Positions 45,766-54,861 of a DNA stretch of 64,000 bases are shown piece after piece; position 1 is the stretch's first letter, and each line of letters begins with the position of its first letter. A program made the translations under genes and the position numbers. The stretch is from JAIQFL01 sp035295745 (GTDB lineage: Bacteria; Acidobacteriota; Terriglobia; Bryobacterales; Bryobacteraceae). A model generated the notes under the pieces. That model ran no database searches. It was given only the letters and a program-made list of their open reading frames with translations, and was not told the DNA's origin. Location: the NCBI GenBank assembly GCA_035295745.1, contig DATGIL010000076.1, forward strand, positions 124,001 to 188,000, read 5' to 3'.

Positions 45766-46521
45766 CTACTTGGGGACATGGGCGACGGCTCGGGCCGCCT
45801 TGGGAAGAGTGCTGCGGACGAAAGTGCGGCGGGGGACGAACCGGTAGCGGATCAGGGTCCACAGCGCTTCGAACCCATCACGCGCGCGAATCTTCTTGCC
45901 CTCGGCGACTCCGCGGGCAAAATAGCTGATCGGGACTTCGTGAATACGGCATCCCAGACGCCGCAGCTTGGCAGTCACCTCGGGGCAGAATTCGAAACGC
46001 CTGCACCGCAGGCTGAGTTGGCGGAGCACACCCGCGCGGAACGCCTTGTAGGCTGTAGCCTCGTCGGTAATGTTTGCGCGATACAGGAGATTTGCCGCGA
46101 CCGCCAGAATGCGGTTGGCAATTCGATTCCGAGCCGCCATGCCGGCAGGTCGACCCAGAAACCGCGATCCGTAAACTACATCTGCCTGGCCGTTGACAAT
46201 TGGCTCGAGCAGTTTGTAGTAGTCGCTTGGATCGTACTCCAGATCCCCGTCCTGGACTATGATTATGTCGCCGGATGCTATTTCGATGCCCTTGCGGAGC
46301 GCCGCGCCCTTACCGGAATTCTGCGGCGAGTAGTGGCCCAACACGAGTCCCGCCTGTACCTCCTCGCCGATCATCTGGGTGGTGCCATCGGTCGATCCGT
46401 CGTCCACCACAATGATCTCTTTCGAGCAGCCTGGGGGAAGGGGAGCTTGGCGAACCCGTTCCAGGACCCGTTTGAGAGTTCGGAATTCGTTGTAAACGGG
46501 AATGATGACGGACACCTTCAT
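45766..46521 (-). CDS. Glycosyltransferase family 2 (dolichyl/polyprenyl-phosphate sugar synthase-like)
   Basis: A 251-residue GT2 enzyme with VSVIIPVYNE at the N-terminus, VVDDGSTDGT near 40 and the metal-binding QDGDLEYDP near 90. Such enzymes make polyprenyl-phosphate mannose or glucose, the donor for GT-C transferases, and two of these are encoded next door on the opposite strand. Its stop directly abuts the stop of the membrane transferase (zero intergenic bases). There is no membrane anchor. A cooperating pathway for surface glycans is likely but inferred. Confidence 0.9.
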   Translation of the reverse strand: MKVSVIIPVYNEFRTLKRVLERVRQAPLPPGCSKEIIVVDDGSTDGTTQMIGEEVQAGLVLGHYSPQNSGKGAALRKGIEIASGDIIIVQDGDLEYDPSDYYKLLEPIVNGQADVVYGSRFLGRPAGMAARNRIANRILAVAANLLYRANITDEATAYKAFRAGVLRQLSLRCRRFEFCPEVTAKLRRLGCRIHEVPISYFARGVAEGKKIRARDGFEALWTLIRYRFVPRRTFVRSTLPKAARAVAHVPK

Positions 46522-46653
46522 GGGCGACCAAAGGCTTGCTGCAACATCCGTGCTTTTGCCAGAATAGCAGCCTTGGCGAAGGGTGCCGGAGGCCTTCCAA
46601 AATCCATAGTTTACAAGCTTTACTGGTCCGACCTTTCATAAAATGAACCCGAA

Positions 46654-46688
46654 AACGAAAACGCTTACTTTTTCGCGACGTTTTCGTT
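46654..46688. promoter_or_regulatory. Inverted-repeat operator candidate upstream of the TonB receptor
   Basis: AACGAAAACG (46654-46663) is repeated inverted as CGTTTTCGTT (46679-46688) with 15 bp between. It lies just upstream of the candidate -35 box. The left part (CGAAAACGCTTAC) resembles LacI/CcpA-type half-sites, so a sugar-responsive repressor is possible. Confidence 0.45.
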
Positions 46689-46696
46689 AAAACTAG

Positions 46697-46726
46697 TTGA
46701 TTCCCACTATTCCGAAGTGATAGTAT
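46697..46726 (+). promoter_or_regulatory. Candidate promoter of the TonB receptor
   Basis: TTGATT (46697-46702) and TAGTAT (46721-46726) are spaced by 18 bp. A start near 46733 would give a leader of about 38 nt that contains the AGGAGGGG ribosome binding site (46761-46768). Confidence 0.5.
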
Positions 46727-46770
46727 CCATCCCAGTCCATCCTGCCAAGGTTTGCAGAATAGGAGGGGAA

Positions 46771-49700
46771 ATGAACTGCCTCAAGGGCCTACGACTCGCC
46801 CTGTTAGCTCTCGTCGCCGCCAGCACGGTCTTCGCGCAGCGCGATCTCTCAACTCTCGCCGGTACCATCAGCGATTCATCCGGCGGCGTAGTAGTCAATG
46901 CAAAAGTGACCATCACGGAAGTAGCCACCGGACAGGTGTACTCGATCCTGACGAACAATCTGGGCGAGTTTGTGCGCCCTGCGTTGAAACCGTCCACCTA
47001 CACCGTCAGTGTGAGCGCCCCCGGATTCAAAACTTCCGAACAAAAAGACATTCTGTTGACGGCTGGAGAACGAACCGGTATCAACATCACTCTAACGGTT
47101 GGCGACGTCGGGCAGACTGTCGAGGTGGCGGCATCCGCTCCTTTGCTGCAGACGGAAAGCACGCAAGTGGGCGCCGACCTTAACAGCAAGACGGTGACCG
47201 ACGTTCCTCTCGGCGGCACTCGCAATCTGGCCTACCTGGCGCGACTCACGCCGGGCGTGGTACCTGCGGAACCGGGCGCGCGCGACTCCGCCAATGGCGG
47301 CTTCTCGGCCAACGGAGTCCGCTCGAACGGGCAGAACAACTTCTTGCTGAACGGTGTCGACAACAACATCAACACCATCGACTTCCTGAACCAGACTTCG
47401 TATGCGATCGGGCCGGCTATCGATGCGGTGAGCGAAATCAGCATCCAGACCAACGGCTACAACGCAGAGTACGGGCGCGCGGCGGGCGGCGTGATCAACG
47501 TGACGCTGAAGTCGGGCACCAACGCGCTGCACGGCAGCCTGTACGAGTACCTGGCGAATAAGGACCTCGACGCCAACACCTGGTCGAACAATCGCGCCGG
47601 TGCGATTCGCGGGCCTTTCGTGCAGAATCAGTTCGGGGCCACGGGTGGCGGACCGATCCGCAAGAATCGGCTCTTCATCTTCGGCGACTATCAGGGCACG
47701 CGCATCGCCGATTCCGGCGGTTCGGTTCCCAACCTCGGCTACTCCGGATACACGACAATTCCCACGGCTGCGATGAAGAGCGGAAACTTTTCCAGTCTCC
47801 TCGGCACCAGCTACACTGGCACCGATGTGAACGGGCAGCCGATCAGCATCCAGAAGGGCGCCATTTACGATCCGCAGTCGACCGTTTATCAGACGAACTC
47901 GGCCGGCATTCAAATTCCGGTATCGCGGACGATGTTCCCCGGGAACGTTATTCCCGCGAGCAGGATGGATCCGGCATGGTCGAAGATCATGCAGCTCTAT
48001 CCGAACCCGAATCAGCCAGTCATCACGGGCAATGCGCCGACCAACGACTACTACTACAACACCGTCGGCGGATTGACGACAGATCAGGGCGACGCTCGCG
48101 TAGATTATCGTCTCAGCGATAAGGACAGCTTGTTCGGTTCGTTGAGCTGGTCCAACACTTCGAAGACGGATGGTGCTCCGCTGCCTGGCGCTCTCGATGA
48201 CACCGGCTTTAATGGCGCGGGCGAAATCGATCTCAGCCGCAATGGGCAGATCAGCTACACGCACGTATGGAGCCCGAGCCTGGTTACCGAGAGCCGCGTC
48301 GGATTCACGCGACTGGTCACCTCGCGCATCGGCGCCAATCCCGGCACGGATCTGTTCCAGCAGTTTGGCATCGGCGGCTATAATCCGACCACTGCTGCGG
48401 CCAACAACGGCGGACTACCGCAGATTGGTTTCTCCAACGGTTATCCGACGGTCGGCGCGACAGACTGGGTTCCCACCAAGGAATACAACAATGTGTGGGA
48501 CTTTGTGCAGAACGTGGCGTTGAGCAAAGGCGCGCACGCCTACAAGTTCGGGTTTGAGTTCCGTTCTGTGAAGTTCCCCTTCTTCCAGGTTCCCGATCCT
48601 CACGGCAACATCGGCTTCAGCAACAATGAAACGGCATTCCCCTCGGGCAATTCCGCGTCGAACGGCAGCAGCGTCAGCAGTCTGACCGGTGACGCCATGG
48701 CGTCGGCGCTGTTAGGTGTGGTGGACAGCGGCAACATCTCGACCACCAACTTTGTTTCGTCTCAGAAAGTCGCCTATGCCGGTTACGCACAGGACGATTG
48801 GAAGGTAAGCTCGCGGCTCACCGTGAACCTTGGCGTCCGCTATGAGTTGTGGTCGCCCATCGGCGAGCGCTTCGGGCGCCAGGCGAACTACAACATTCAG
48901 ACCAACACCCTTTACATCCCGCAGGGCAACAATTGCCAATCGCCGCTGCCTCCGAATTTCGGCGCTCTGTTCCCGACGGTACAGGTAGATCGCTGCAACG
49001 TATCGAACTATCTGATCCCGTGGGACAAGACGGATTTTGGACCGCGCGTCGGCCTCGCGTATCGCGTGATGAACAAGACCGTGATCCGCGTTGGGTATGG
49101 CATCTTCTACGGCGGCGAGGAGAATCAGGGTGGCAGCCCGAACCGCGGTGAAGGCGTGCCGTTCAACGAAACAGTAAACCTCATCCGCTATCAGGGCAAC
49201 AGCACCTTTGTTGGCGTCAGCCAGCCCCAGTGCTTCAATTGCTACTTCTTCACCAACGGCTTCTCGGGTGGATATCCGCTGAGCCCCTTCACGCTGAATG
49301 CCGGCGTTTCCATGCGCAGCGTCGATAACAACTTCCGCAACCCGCTGGTGCACAAGTGGAATTTAGTCGTGCAGCGAGAACTGCCGTGGGATATGGCTCT
49401 CGAAGTTGGATACGAGGGCAATCACTCGGCTCACCAATTGATCCTGTGGAACGCCGACCCGTACCCGAACCTGGGCACCTTCAACACGGCCATCACCTCG
49501 GGGAGCCTGCAGGAGATCCAACCGGCGTGCTCCACTTGCCAGTCCATCGGCAATGGCCTGTCGAGCACCTCGAGCTTCACCTGGGGCAATTATGCCGCCG
49601 GTTCGGTGAAACTCGAGAAGCGCTTCAGCCGAGGCCTGCAGTTCCTGACCTCCTATGTCTGGAGCCACTCGATGTCGATCGGCAACACCCCGCTGAGTGG

Positions 49701-50355
49701 CAACACCTCCATCCTCGATCAGACCAACTACAACACGTCCTATGCCAGCTCCCCCTGGGATATCCGGCATAGCTTGACCACCAGCTTCAACTACGAGCTG
49801 CCCTTCGGCCGTGGCAAGCATTTTGGCAACAGCATGAACCGCGTTGCCGACGCAGTGGTCGGCGGTTGGCAGATGAACGGCATTCTCACTCTCCGCACGG
49901 GCATTCCGTACACCCTCTCAGGTACGAGCTGCCATGGTGTGTGGAGCAAGTGCATGCCCGACTACGTTCCGGGCTACACGGGGAACGGCAACACGCCTCC
50001 TCCGGGCGGCCGTACGGACAACGAATACTTCGACATCAACAACTACCAGGTTGCCTTCTCCAATCAGGCTGCGGGCATTGCGACCGGCGGCAACGTCGGA
50101 CTGCAGACCATGACTGGGCCGCCGACGAAGACGATGGACTTCTCCATCTTCAAGAACTTCAAGATGTCTGAGAAGTTCAACTTGCAGTTCCGGGCAGAAG
50201 CGATCAATCTCTCCAACTTCGCGGTGCTGAATACGCCTGACGGAAGTTTGGGGGATGCCAAGTCGCTCGGCGGGAACGGCAACTTCGGTGTGATCACGAG
50301 CGGAGTCACCGGAACTGAGCGGCACGTTCAGTTCTCTCTCCGGTTGTGGTTCTAA
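46771..50355 (+). CDS. TonB-dependent receptor, Oar-like (complete)
   Basis: A 1194-residue outer-membrane receptor. The ATG at 46771 follows AGGAGGGG and begins the signal peptide (LRLALLALVAASTVFAQ). Residues about 28-110 form a carboxypeptidase-regulatory beta-sandwich (LAGTISDSSGGVVVNAKVTI). A plug domain follows (about 125-260, with NNFLLNGVDNN and YNAEYGRAAGGVINV), then the barrel, ending RHVQFSLRLWF. Receptors of this group usually import large glycans or peptides. The substrate is unknown; the convergent GH3 gene suggests a beta-glucan, but they are not cotranscribed. Confidence 0.95.
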   Translation: MNCLKGLRLALLALVAASTVFAQRDLSTLAGTISDSSGGVVVNAKVTITEVATGQVYSILTNNLGEFVRPALKPSTYTVSVSAPGFKTSEQKDILLTAGERTGINITLTVGDVGQTVEVAASAPLLQTESTQVGADLNSKTVTDVPLGGTRNLAYLARLTPGVVPAEPGARDSANGGFSANGVRSNGQNNFLLNGVDNNINTIDFLNQTSYAIGPAIDAVSEISIQTNGYNAEYGRAAGGVINVTLKSGTNALHGSLYEYLANKDLDANTWSNNRAGAIRGPFVQNQFGATGGGPIRKNRLFIFGDYQGTRIADSGGSVPNLGYSGYTTIPTAAMKSGNFSSLLGTSYTGTDVNGQPISIQKGAIYDPQSTVYQTNSAGIQIPVSRTMFPGNVIPASRMDPAWSKIMQLYPNPNQPVITGNAPTNDYYYNTVGGLTTDQGDARVDYRLSDKDSLFGSLSWSNTSKTDGAPLPGALDDTGFNGAGEIDLSRNGQISYTHVWSPSLVTESRVGFTRLVTSRIGANPGTDLFQQFGIGGYNPTTAAANNGGLPQIGFSNGYPTVGATDWVPTKEYNNVWDFVQNVALSKGAHAYKFGFEFRSVKFPFFQVPDPHGNIGFSNNETAFPSGNSASNGSSVSSLTGDAMASALLGVVDSGNISTTNFVSSQKVAYAGYAQDDWKVSSRLTVNLGVRYELWSPIGERFGRQANYNIQTNTLYIPQGNNCQSPLPPNFGALFPTVQVDRCNVSNYLIPWDKTDFGPRVGLAYRVMNKTVIRVGYGIFYGGEENQGGSPNRGEGVPFNETVNLIRYQGNSTFVGVSQPQCFNCYFFTNGFSGGYPLSPFTLNAGVSMRSVDNNFRNPLVHKWNLVVQRELPWDMALEVGYEGNHSAHQLILWNADPYPNLGTFNTAITSGSLQEIQPACSTCQSIGNGLSSTSSFTWGNYAAGSVKLEKRFSRGLQFLTSYVWSHSMSIGNTPLSGNTSILDQTNYNTSYASSPWDIRHSLTTSFNYELPFGRGKHFGNSMNRVADAVVGGWQMNGILTLRTGIPYTLSGTSCHGVWSKCMPDYVPGYTGNGNTPPPGGRTDNEYFDINNYQVAFSNQAAGIATGGNVGLQTMTGPPTKTMDFSIFKNFKMSEKFNLQFRAEAINLSNFAVLNTPDGSLGDAKSLGGNGNFGVITSGVTGTERHVQFSLRLWF

Positions 50356-50383
50356 CTTCCTCCTGGATTCCAGGTAGAAACTA

Positions 50384-50413
50384 AAAAACGGCCCGCTTCG
50401 GCGGGCCGTTTTT
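50384..50413. terminator. Strong bidirectional intrinsic terminator
   Basis: A 13-bp stem (AAAAACGGCCCGC with its complement) closed by a TTCG tetraloop, with five T at its 3' end followed by CTTTT. It lies between the TonB receptor and the convergent GH3 gene and should stop transcription from both sides, since the other strand has a run of six T. Confidence 0.93.
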
Positions 50414-50446
50414 CTTTTGTCCGATTGAAGTCTGATCGCGTGTTCT

Positions 50447-52285
50447 TCAGTACTTCAAGCCGTATCCGACCTTAAATAACGGATCGTACTTGGCGCTGTG
50501 GATATTGATCGGAACCTGCGCCATCGATTTTGGCCACGAGAACGAGAGCTTGCCGGTGGGCGCGTAGTCTCCAAAGAGCACGTCCGCCACACCTTGTCCC
50601 TCGGTACCCGGCAGCCAGGCTGCCACCACCGCCTCTGAGCGATCCAAAGCCTCTCCCAGAATCATCGGACGCCCCGAGATCAGGACGACCACAACCGGAA
50701 TCCCGGCAGACTTCATATTCTGGAACGCATCCATATCTTCCTTTGCCAGCGAAAGGTCGGCGCGGTCGCCGTCGAACTCGGCGTATGGCTTCTCGCCGAT
50801 CACCAGCACTCCCAGGTCGGCGCCCGCAGCACCAGTGCCGTCATTGGAATACGTCACTCGCGTGTCCTTCGACACCGTGTGCTGAATCGCCGCGAGTATG
50901 GTGGTTCCGCCAGGCGTTGCGTCTCCACTCTGCCCCTGCCAGGAGATCGTCCATCCGCCGCACTGATTCCCCATATCGTCTGCATTCTTGCCGGCCACGT
51001 GGATCCGGGCGGCCTTCTTGGAGATCGGCAGGATCTTGCGGTCGTTCTTCAACAGCACAATCGATTCGCGTACGGCCTGTCGGGCGACCTCACGGTGCTC
51101 CGGAGAGCCGAAGCCCTTTTGTAAACTCCGATCGGCCAGTTGCGACCGTTTCGGATCCATCAGTCCAGCAGCGAATTTAACACGCAGAATCCGGGTCACG
51201 GCATCGTCTATGCGCGACATGGGAACTTTGCCCTCATTCACCAGCGCTTTCAGGTCGGTAATGAATTCAAGGTATTTCGTTGGCACCATAGCCATGTCCA
51301 TGCCGGCGTTGATCGAGATACCGATCGCTTCCTTGAAGTCCTTGCTGAGTTGATCGATGGCATTGTAGTCCGAGATCAGGAAGCCTTCGAAACCGAGCTC
51401 CTGCTTCAGGATCTCGGTGAGCAGCCGCTTGCTGGCCGAGCACTTCACTCCGTTCCAACTGTTGTACGACGGCATGATAGTGCCCACACCAGCCTCGATT
51501 GCGGTGATATATCCCTGCAGGTGGAGTTTGCGGAGAGTGGCCTCATCGACGCGCGTGTCGCCCTGATCGAGACCCTTGCCGCCGCGTGCGGTACCAAAGG
51601 TGGTGCCGCCATCGCCGACGTAGTGCTTGGCGCACGCCACCACCGCCAGGGGGTCCGACAAATCGTCGCCTTGAAAGCCGCGAACCGCTGGGCCCGCCAG
51701 CGATCGCACGATCCGCGGGTCTTCTGAAAAGCCTTCATAGCTTCGGCCCCATCGAATGTCCTGGGGCGCCGCAACACACGGACTGAACGCCCACTGAATT
51801 CCCGTCGCGCGAACTTCCAGGGCGGTGATGCGCTCGACCTTTTCAACGAGCGCCGGGTTCCGGGTGCAGCCGAGCCCGATCTCGTGGGGAAAGATTACGG
51901 CGCCAAGCACGTTATTGTGGCCGTGCACGGCGTCGACGCCATAGAGGATGGGGATCTTGAGGCGAGACTTCTGGGTGTGCTGCTGCAGACGGTCATAGAG
52001 GTCGGTCCAGGCCTTCAGGCTGTTGCCTTCTTTCGGGTCGGAACTGCCGCCGCTGAAAACCGACCCCAGCGCCAGATTCTCAATATCGGCAGGATCTTTT
52101 AAGGCGTCCTGCTCGGCCTGAGTCATCTGCCCGATCTTTTCGTCGAGCGTCATTTGAGCCAGAATCGGCTTGATCTGGGGATCAAACGAGGACAGAGCTT
52201 TCGGTTTGGGAGGTGCAAACCCCAGGAGTAGGCATCCCAGGGAAGCGCAAGCCAGCACCAATGCAACGCGGTAAGACTTGGTCAT
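50447..52285 (-). CDS. Exported GH3 beta-glucosidase/glucan exohydrolase
   Basis: About 612 residues. The ATG at 52285 is better spaced from AAGGTG than the GTG three bases before. The signal peptide is VALVLACASLGCLLLGF. The GH3 barrel includes KHYVGDGGTT (near 220) and the nucleophile Asp in GFLISDYNAID (about residue 306). The second domain has the acid/base Glu region GEKPYAEFDGD, typical of barley ExoI-type exo-beta-glucanases. It should release glucose from beta-1,3/1,4-glucans or cellobiose-like substrates. It ends 34 bp from the shared terminator. Confidence 0.93.
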   Translation of the reverse strand: MTKSYRVALVLACASLGCLLLGFAPPKPKALSSFDPQIKPILAQMTLDEKIGQMTQAEQDALKDPADIENLALGSVFSGGSSDPKEGNSLKAWTDLYDRLQQHTQKSRLKIPILYGVDAVHGHNNVLGAVIFPHEIGLGCTRNPALVEKVERITALEVRATGIQWAFSPCVAAPQDIRWGRSYEGFSEDPRIVRSLAGPAVRGFQGDDLSDPLAVVACAKHYVGDGGTTFGTARGGKGLDQGDTRVDEATLRKLHLQGYITAIEAGVGTIMPSYNSWNGVKCSASKRLLTEILKQELGFEGFLISDYNAIDQLSKDFKEAIGISINAGMDMAMVPTKYLEFITDLKALVNEGKVPMSRIDDAVTRILRVKFAAGLMDPKRSQLADRSLQKGFGSPEHREVARQAVRESIVLLKNDRKILPISKKAARIHVAGKNADDMGNQCGGWTISWQGQSGDATPGGTTILAAIQHTVSKDTRVTYSNDGTGAAGADLGVLVIGEKPYAEFDGDRADLSLAKEDMDAFQNMKSAGIPVVVVLISGRPMILGEALDRSEAVVAAWLPGTEGQGVADVLFGDYAPTGKLSFSWPKSMAQVPINIHSAKYDPLFKVGYGLKY

Positions 52286-52345
52286 CACCAGACACCTTTA
52301 TCATGTTTCGCAGGTCGTGAGGTACGCTTTAGGCTTGTCACTGGT

Positions 52346-52660
52346 CTCCACCATCGCCCAGGATCTCCGTTAGGCCGTCCACGGTCTTCGCAAAAATCTC
52401 CCGTTTGCGGCAGTCGCAATCGGCACGTTCGCCCTGGCAATCGGCGCCAACACCGCGATCTTCTCAGTGTTCGACGCTGCCATGCTGCGTTCGGGCGCTT
52501 GTATGCAGGCCTGCTGTTCGGCGTGAAGCCCTCCGACCCCGCGACATTTGCGGGCGTGACGGCCGTGCTGGTTTCGGTGGCATTGGCTGCGAGTTACACA
52601 CCGGCGGCTCGCGCCACACGAGTGGATCCGGCAGTGGTGTTGCGCTCCGGAAGGGCGTAA
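52346..52660 (+). pseudogene. Relic of a MacB/FtsX-type (ADOP) permease with a large internal deletion
   Basis: The first half encodes the N-terminal signature of this family in one frame: DLR, then a TAG stop where a sense codon is expected, then AVHGLRKN and ALAIGANTAIFSVFDAA. After about 52495 the frame shifts and the sequence becomes the family's C-terminus: GLLFGVKPSDPATFAGVTAV and YTPAARATRVDPAVVLRSGR, then TAA. Roughly 700 residues between the two are missing. It cannot make a working protein. It fills most of the 471-bp gap between the GH3 gene and the redox operon. Confidence 0.85.
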
Positions 52661-52670
52661 GAGACACTCC

Positions 52671-52750
52671 CTCACGGTCGGGGCTCGTAGGCTACCCAAA
52701 TAATGTCCCCTGCGATACGTGTGCTTGCGAGCCGCGCGTCTGAGCAAGCG
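52671..52750. repeat. Dispersed repeat copy next to the pseudogene
   Basis: CCCTCACGGTCGGGGCTCGT (52670-52689) matches the bounding block of the large array. About 35 bp later, TTGCGAGCCGCGCGTCTGAG followed by CAAGCG matches its unit. The copy appears to have about 35 bp of unrelated sequence within it. Confidence 0.65.
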
Positions 52751-52759
52751 TTACAACCT

Positions 52760-53584
52760 CTACGCTTCCAGGAACATTTCGCCGCAGACGTCGTCCCAAT
52801 CTGCATTCGGGTACGCTACCGAGATGTCGTCCAACGGCACACCGCCATCCGCGAGCGTGGGCGCGGAACGATCCTGCGAGAGCGCCATTTGCAGGCGCTC
52901 CATCTCGCGCATCACCCACGGGCGCACTTCCGCTCCGCGCAGCAGATGGCGAACGTCCAGCGGGTCCGGCTGGACACGCAGATACCAGCCGCGCTCGGGA
53001 CTACCGGTCTCGAGGACGCGTCCATCCACCGGTGACAGGACTCGCACATCCGCGTCCCGTTTGCGGAAACGGAAAGCTGTGCCGTTGACGTGCACCCGCT
53101 CACCGACCTGCGGAAGTTGGATGGCATCCGGGACTCCCAAAAGACGACGGCCCAGATCATCGAGCCCGACAGTCATCACTCCGTCTTTTTCCAGGCGCGC
53201 CCAAGTGTGTCCACGGTGGTAGAAGCGGTCGAGCGGGAACGACATACCGAAGAGGTCTTCCTCGGCCTCATCCACGGCGGGCAACGGCCTCTTCGCCAGC
53301 AGTTTGGGATGCGTCTCGCATTCGCGGCAATCGAAGGCATGCGGGCACTCGCGACTCTTGAACTCGCCGGTCAACACGTGGCGGCACATGCGATCCTGTT
53401 CCGGCAAATCGTGAAAATCGGAGTGCCAGCGGATCCGGTCCACTGCATTGGCCCGCAGTTCGCGGCGGGAGCGCACCAGGGCGATCACCAACGTGGTCGC
53501 CACAATCACCAGAACGGTGTAGAACGCGCCGAGAAAGATGTAGCTGGCGGCGCTCCAGTGAAATCCATAGTTCCAGGGCAACAT
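52760..53584 (-). CDS. Membrane-anchored GcvH-like protein, last gene of the Qrc-like operon
   Basis: About 274 residues from ATG 53584; a much longer reading to 54217 is a shadow of the membrane subunit. A GGGAGG ribosome binding site is placed 9 nt upstream inside the preceding gene. It has one membrane helix near the N-terminus (YIFLGAFYTVLVIVATTLV). Next is a Cys-rich segment (CRHVLTGEFKSRECPHAFDC, then REC) that could bind metal. The rest is a glycine-cleavage-H-like fold (HTWARLEKDGVMTVGLDDLG, then SPVDGRVLETG). At the place of the lipoyl lysine my hand alignment shows no lysine (RKRDADVRVLSP). It is probably a structural subunit. Confidence 0.8.
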   Translation of the reverse strand: MLPWNYGFHWSAASYIFLGAFYTVLVIVATTLVIALVRSRRELRANAVDRIRWHSDFHDLPEQDRMCRHVLTGEFKSRECPHAFDCRECETHPKLLAKRPLPAVDEAEEDLFGMSFPLDRFYHRGHTWARLEKDGVMTVGLDDLGRRLLGVPDAIQLPQVGERVHVNGTAFRFRKRDADVRVLSPVDGRVLETGSPERGWYLRVQPDPLDVRHLLRGAEVRPWVMREMERLQMALSQDRSAPTLADGGVPLDDISVAYPNADWDDVCGEMFLEA

Positions 53585-53586
53585 GA

Positions 53587-54861
53587 TCAATACCTCCCTA
53601 CGAGTTCGCGCTCTTCCTCTTCGTGCTTGACTTCCACCTGTAGCTCGCGCTCGTCGGGAAACAACCGGAAATAGCGGAACGAGTACGAATACACCAACAC
53701 GCCGTAGGCCACCACCGCGAGAAACGTCCCCGTCTCCTGCCAACTCGGTGAGTAAGAGAGGAACGGATCGAACGACAGGGTAGGCAGCGCCAGCGTCTGT
53801 ACGGTCTGCACGTAGCGATTCAGGGCCACGCCGCAGCACGCCATCGCTGCGGCCGAAACCAGCCATCCGGTGCGGACACGCAGTTTCGGCGCCAGCAGGA
53901 TCAGAGCCGGAATCAGCCCGAATACCACGATCTCCAGGAACAGAATCCAGGTTCCGAAGGGACGCCAACTGTAGTATTCCGCGGCTGGAAATCCATGCTC
54001 CGGTGACGTGCGATTGATCCAGACCAAGGTGTCGATGCTCTTGGCGAGTACATAGACGCCGAGCAGCAGTCCCGAGATACGGCCCAAAAGGCGCAGTACT
54101 TCGGGACGCACCAGGCGCTTCCGCGAGATCTTTTCCACCAGCCAGGTGGTCAGCAGAATGAAACTGGGGCCGACGGCAGCGGCGGATAGAATGAACAGGA
54201 AGAACGTGGACGGCCATACCGCCAGCCCCTCGCGGAACGCGAAAGGACGACCGCGCAACACCCCGTAGAGGCCGCCGAGCGAGCCCTGGTGGAAGAACGA
54301 CAGGAAGGTGCCGACTCCGGCCAGCACGTAGACCAACTTATGCAGTTCGAACTCAAACACCAGGAACGAAGGCACCTGCCGCAGTTTCCTGTTCTTTAGC
54401 ACGATGGGCAAATACTCGATCAGCAGCACGGTCAGATAGCAACTGATGCAGAAGGTCACCTCGGTCAACATTGAGTGGACGTTGGGGTACCAGAAGGTGA
54501 ACCACGCGCGCAGAGGCTGGCCGACGTCAACGGCCAGCACGCAGACCGCGCCGCTGTAGCAGACCAGGCCGATGACCACGGCGCTGTTGATCACGGAACG
54601 CAGGTCGGCAATCTTCAGGATGTAGAGCAGAAAGCCCGTAAAAAAGGCGCCGGCGCCAAGCGCGATCACCGTCAGGTCGAGAAAGATCCAGAGTCCGAAG
54701 GCGAACCGGTTGTCCATGTTGGTCTGGTTCAATCCACGAACCAGGCACAGGCCGGCGGCATACAGGCCGAAAACCAACAGGGCCTCCCATGGCGCGATCC
54801 ACAACAGGAACCGTGCGTTGGAGCAGCGCTTCACGCCGCGCGCGATGAAATGCTTATCCAT
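53587..54861 (-). CDS. NrfD/HybB-type quinone-interacting membrane subunit
   Basis: About 424 residues. The ATG at 54861 overlaps the end of the ferredoxin gene by 8 bp. About ten hydrophobic helices, with typical NrfD features such as a cluster of acidic/His residues in the membrane (FEFELHKLVYVLAGVGTFLS, FFHQGSLGGLYG). Proteins of this type exchange electrons with menaquinone and may pump protons. In Qrc and ACIII complexes the equivalent subunits (QrcD, ActC) sit after the ferredoxin gene, as here. Confidence 0.9.
   Translation of the reverse strand: MDKHFIARGVKRCSNARFLLWIAPWEALLVFGLYAAGLCLVRGLNQTNMDNRFAFGLWIFLDLTVIALGAGAFFTGFLLYILKIADLRSVINSAVVIGLVCYSGAVCVLAVDVGQPLRAWFTFWYPNVHSMLTEVTFCISCYLTVLLIEYLPIVLKNRKLRQVPSFLVFEFELHKLVYVLAGVGTFLSFFHQGSLGGLYGVLRGRPFAFREGLAVWPSTFFLFILSAAAVGPSFILLTTWLVEKISRKRLVRPEVLRLLGRISGLLLGVYVLAKSIDTLVWINRTSPEHGFPAAEYYSWRPFGTWILFLEIVVFGLIPALILLAPKLRVRTGWLVSAAAMACCGVALNRYVQTVQTLALPTLSFDPFLSYSPSWQETGTFLAVVAYGVLVYSYSFRYFRLFPDERELQVEVKHEEEERELVGRY

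Noticed and set aside
53585..54217. N-terminal extension of the last GcvH-like protein
   Set aside because: It is a shadow of the NrfD-type gene in another frame of the same strand; the ATG at 53584 has a ribosome binding site.
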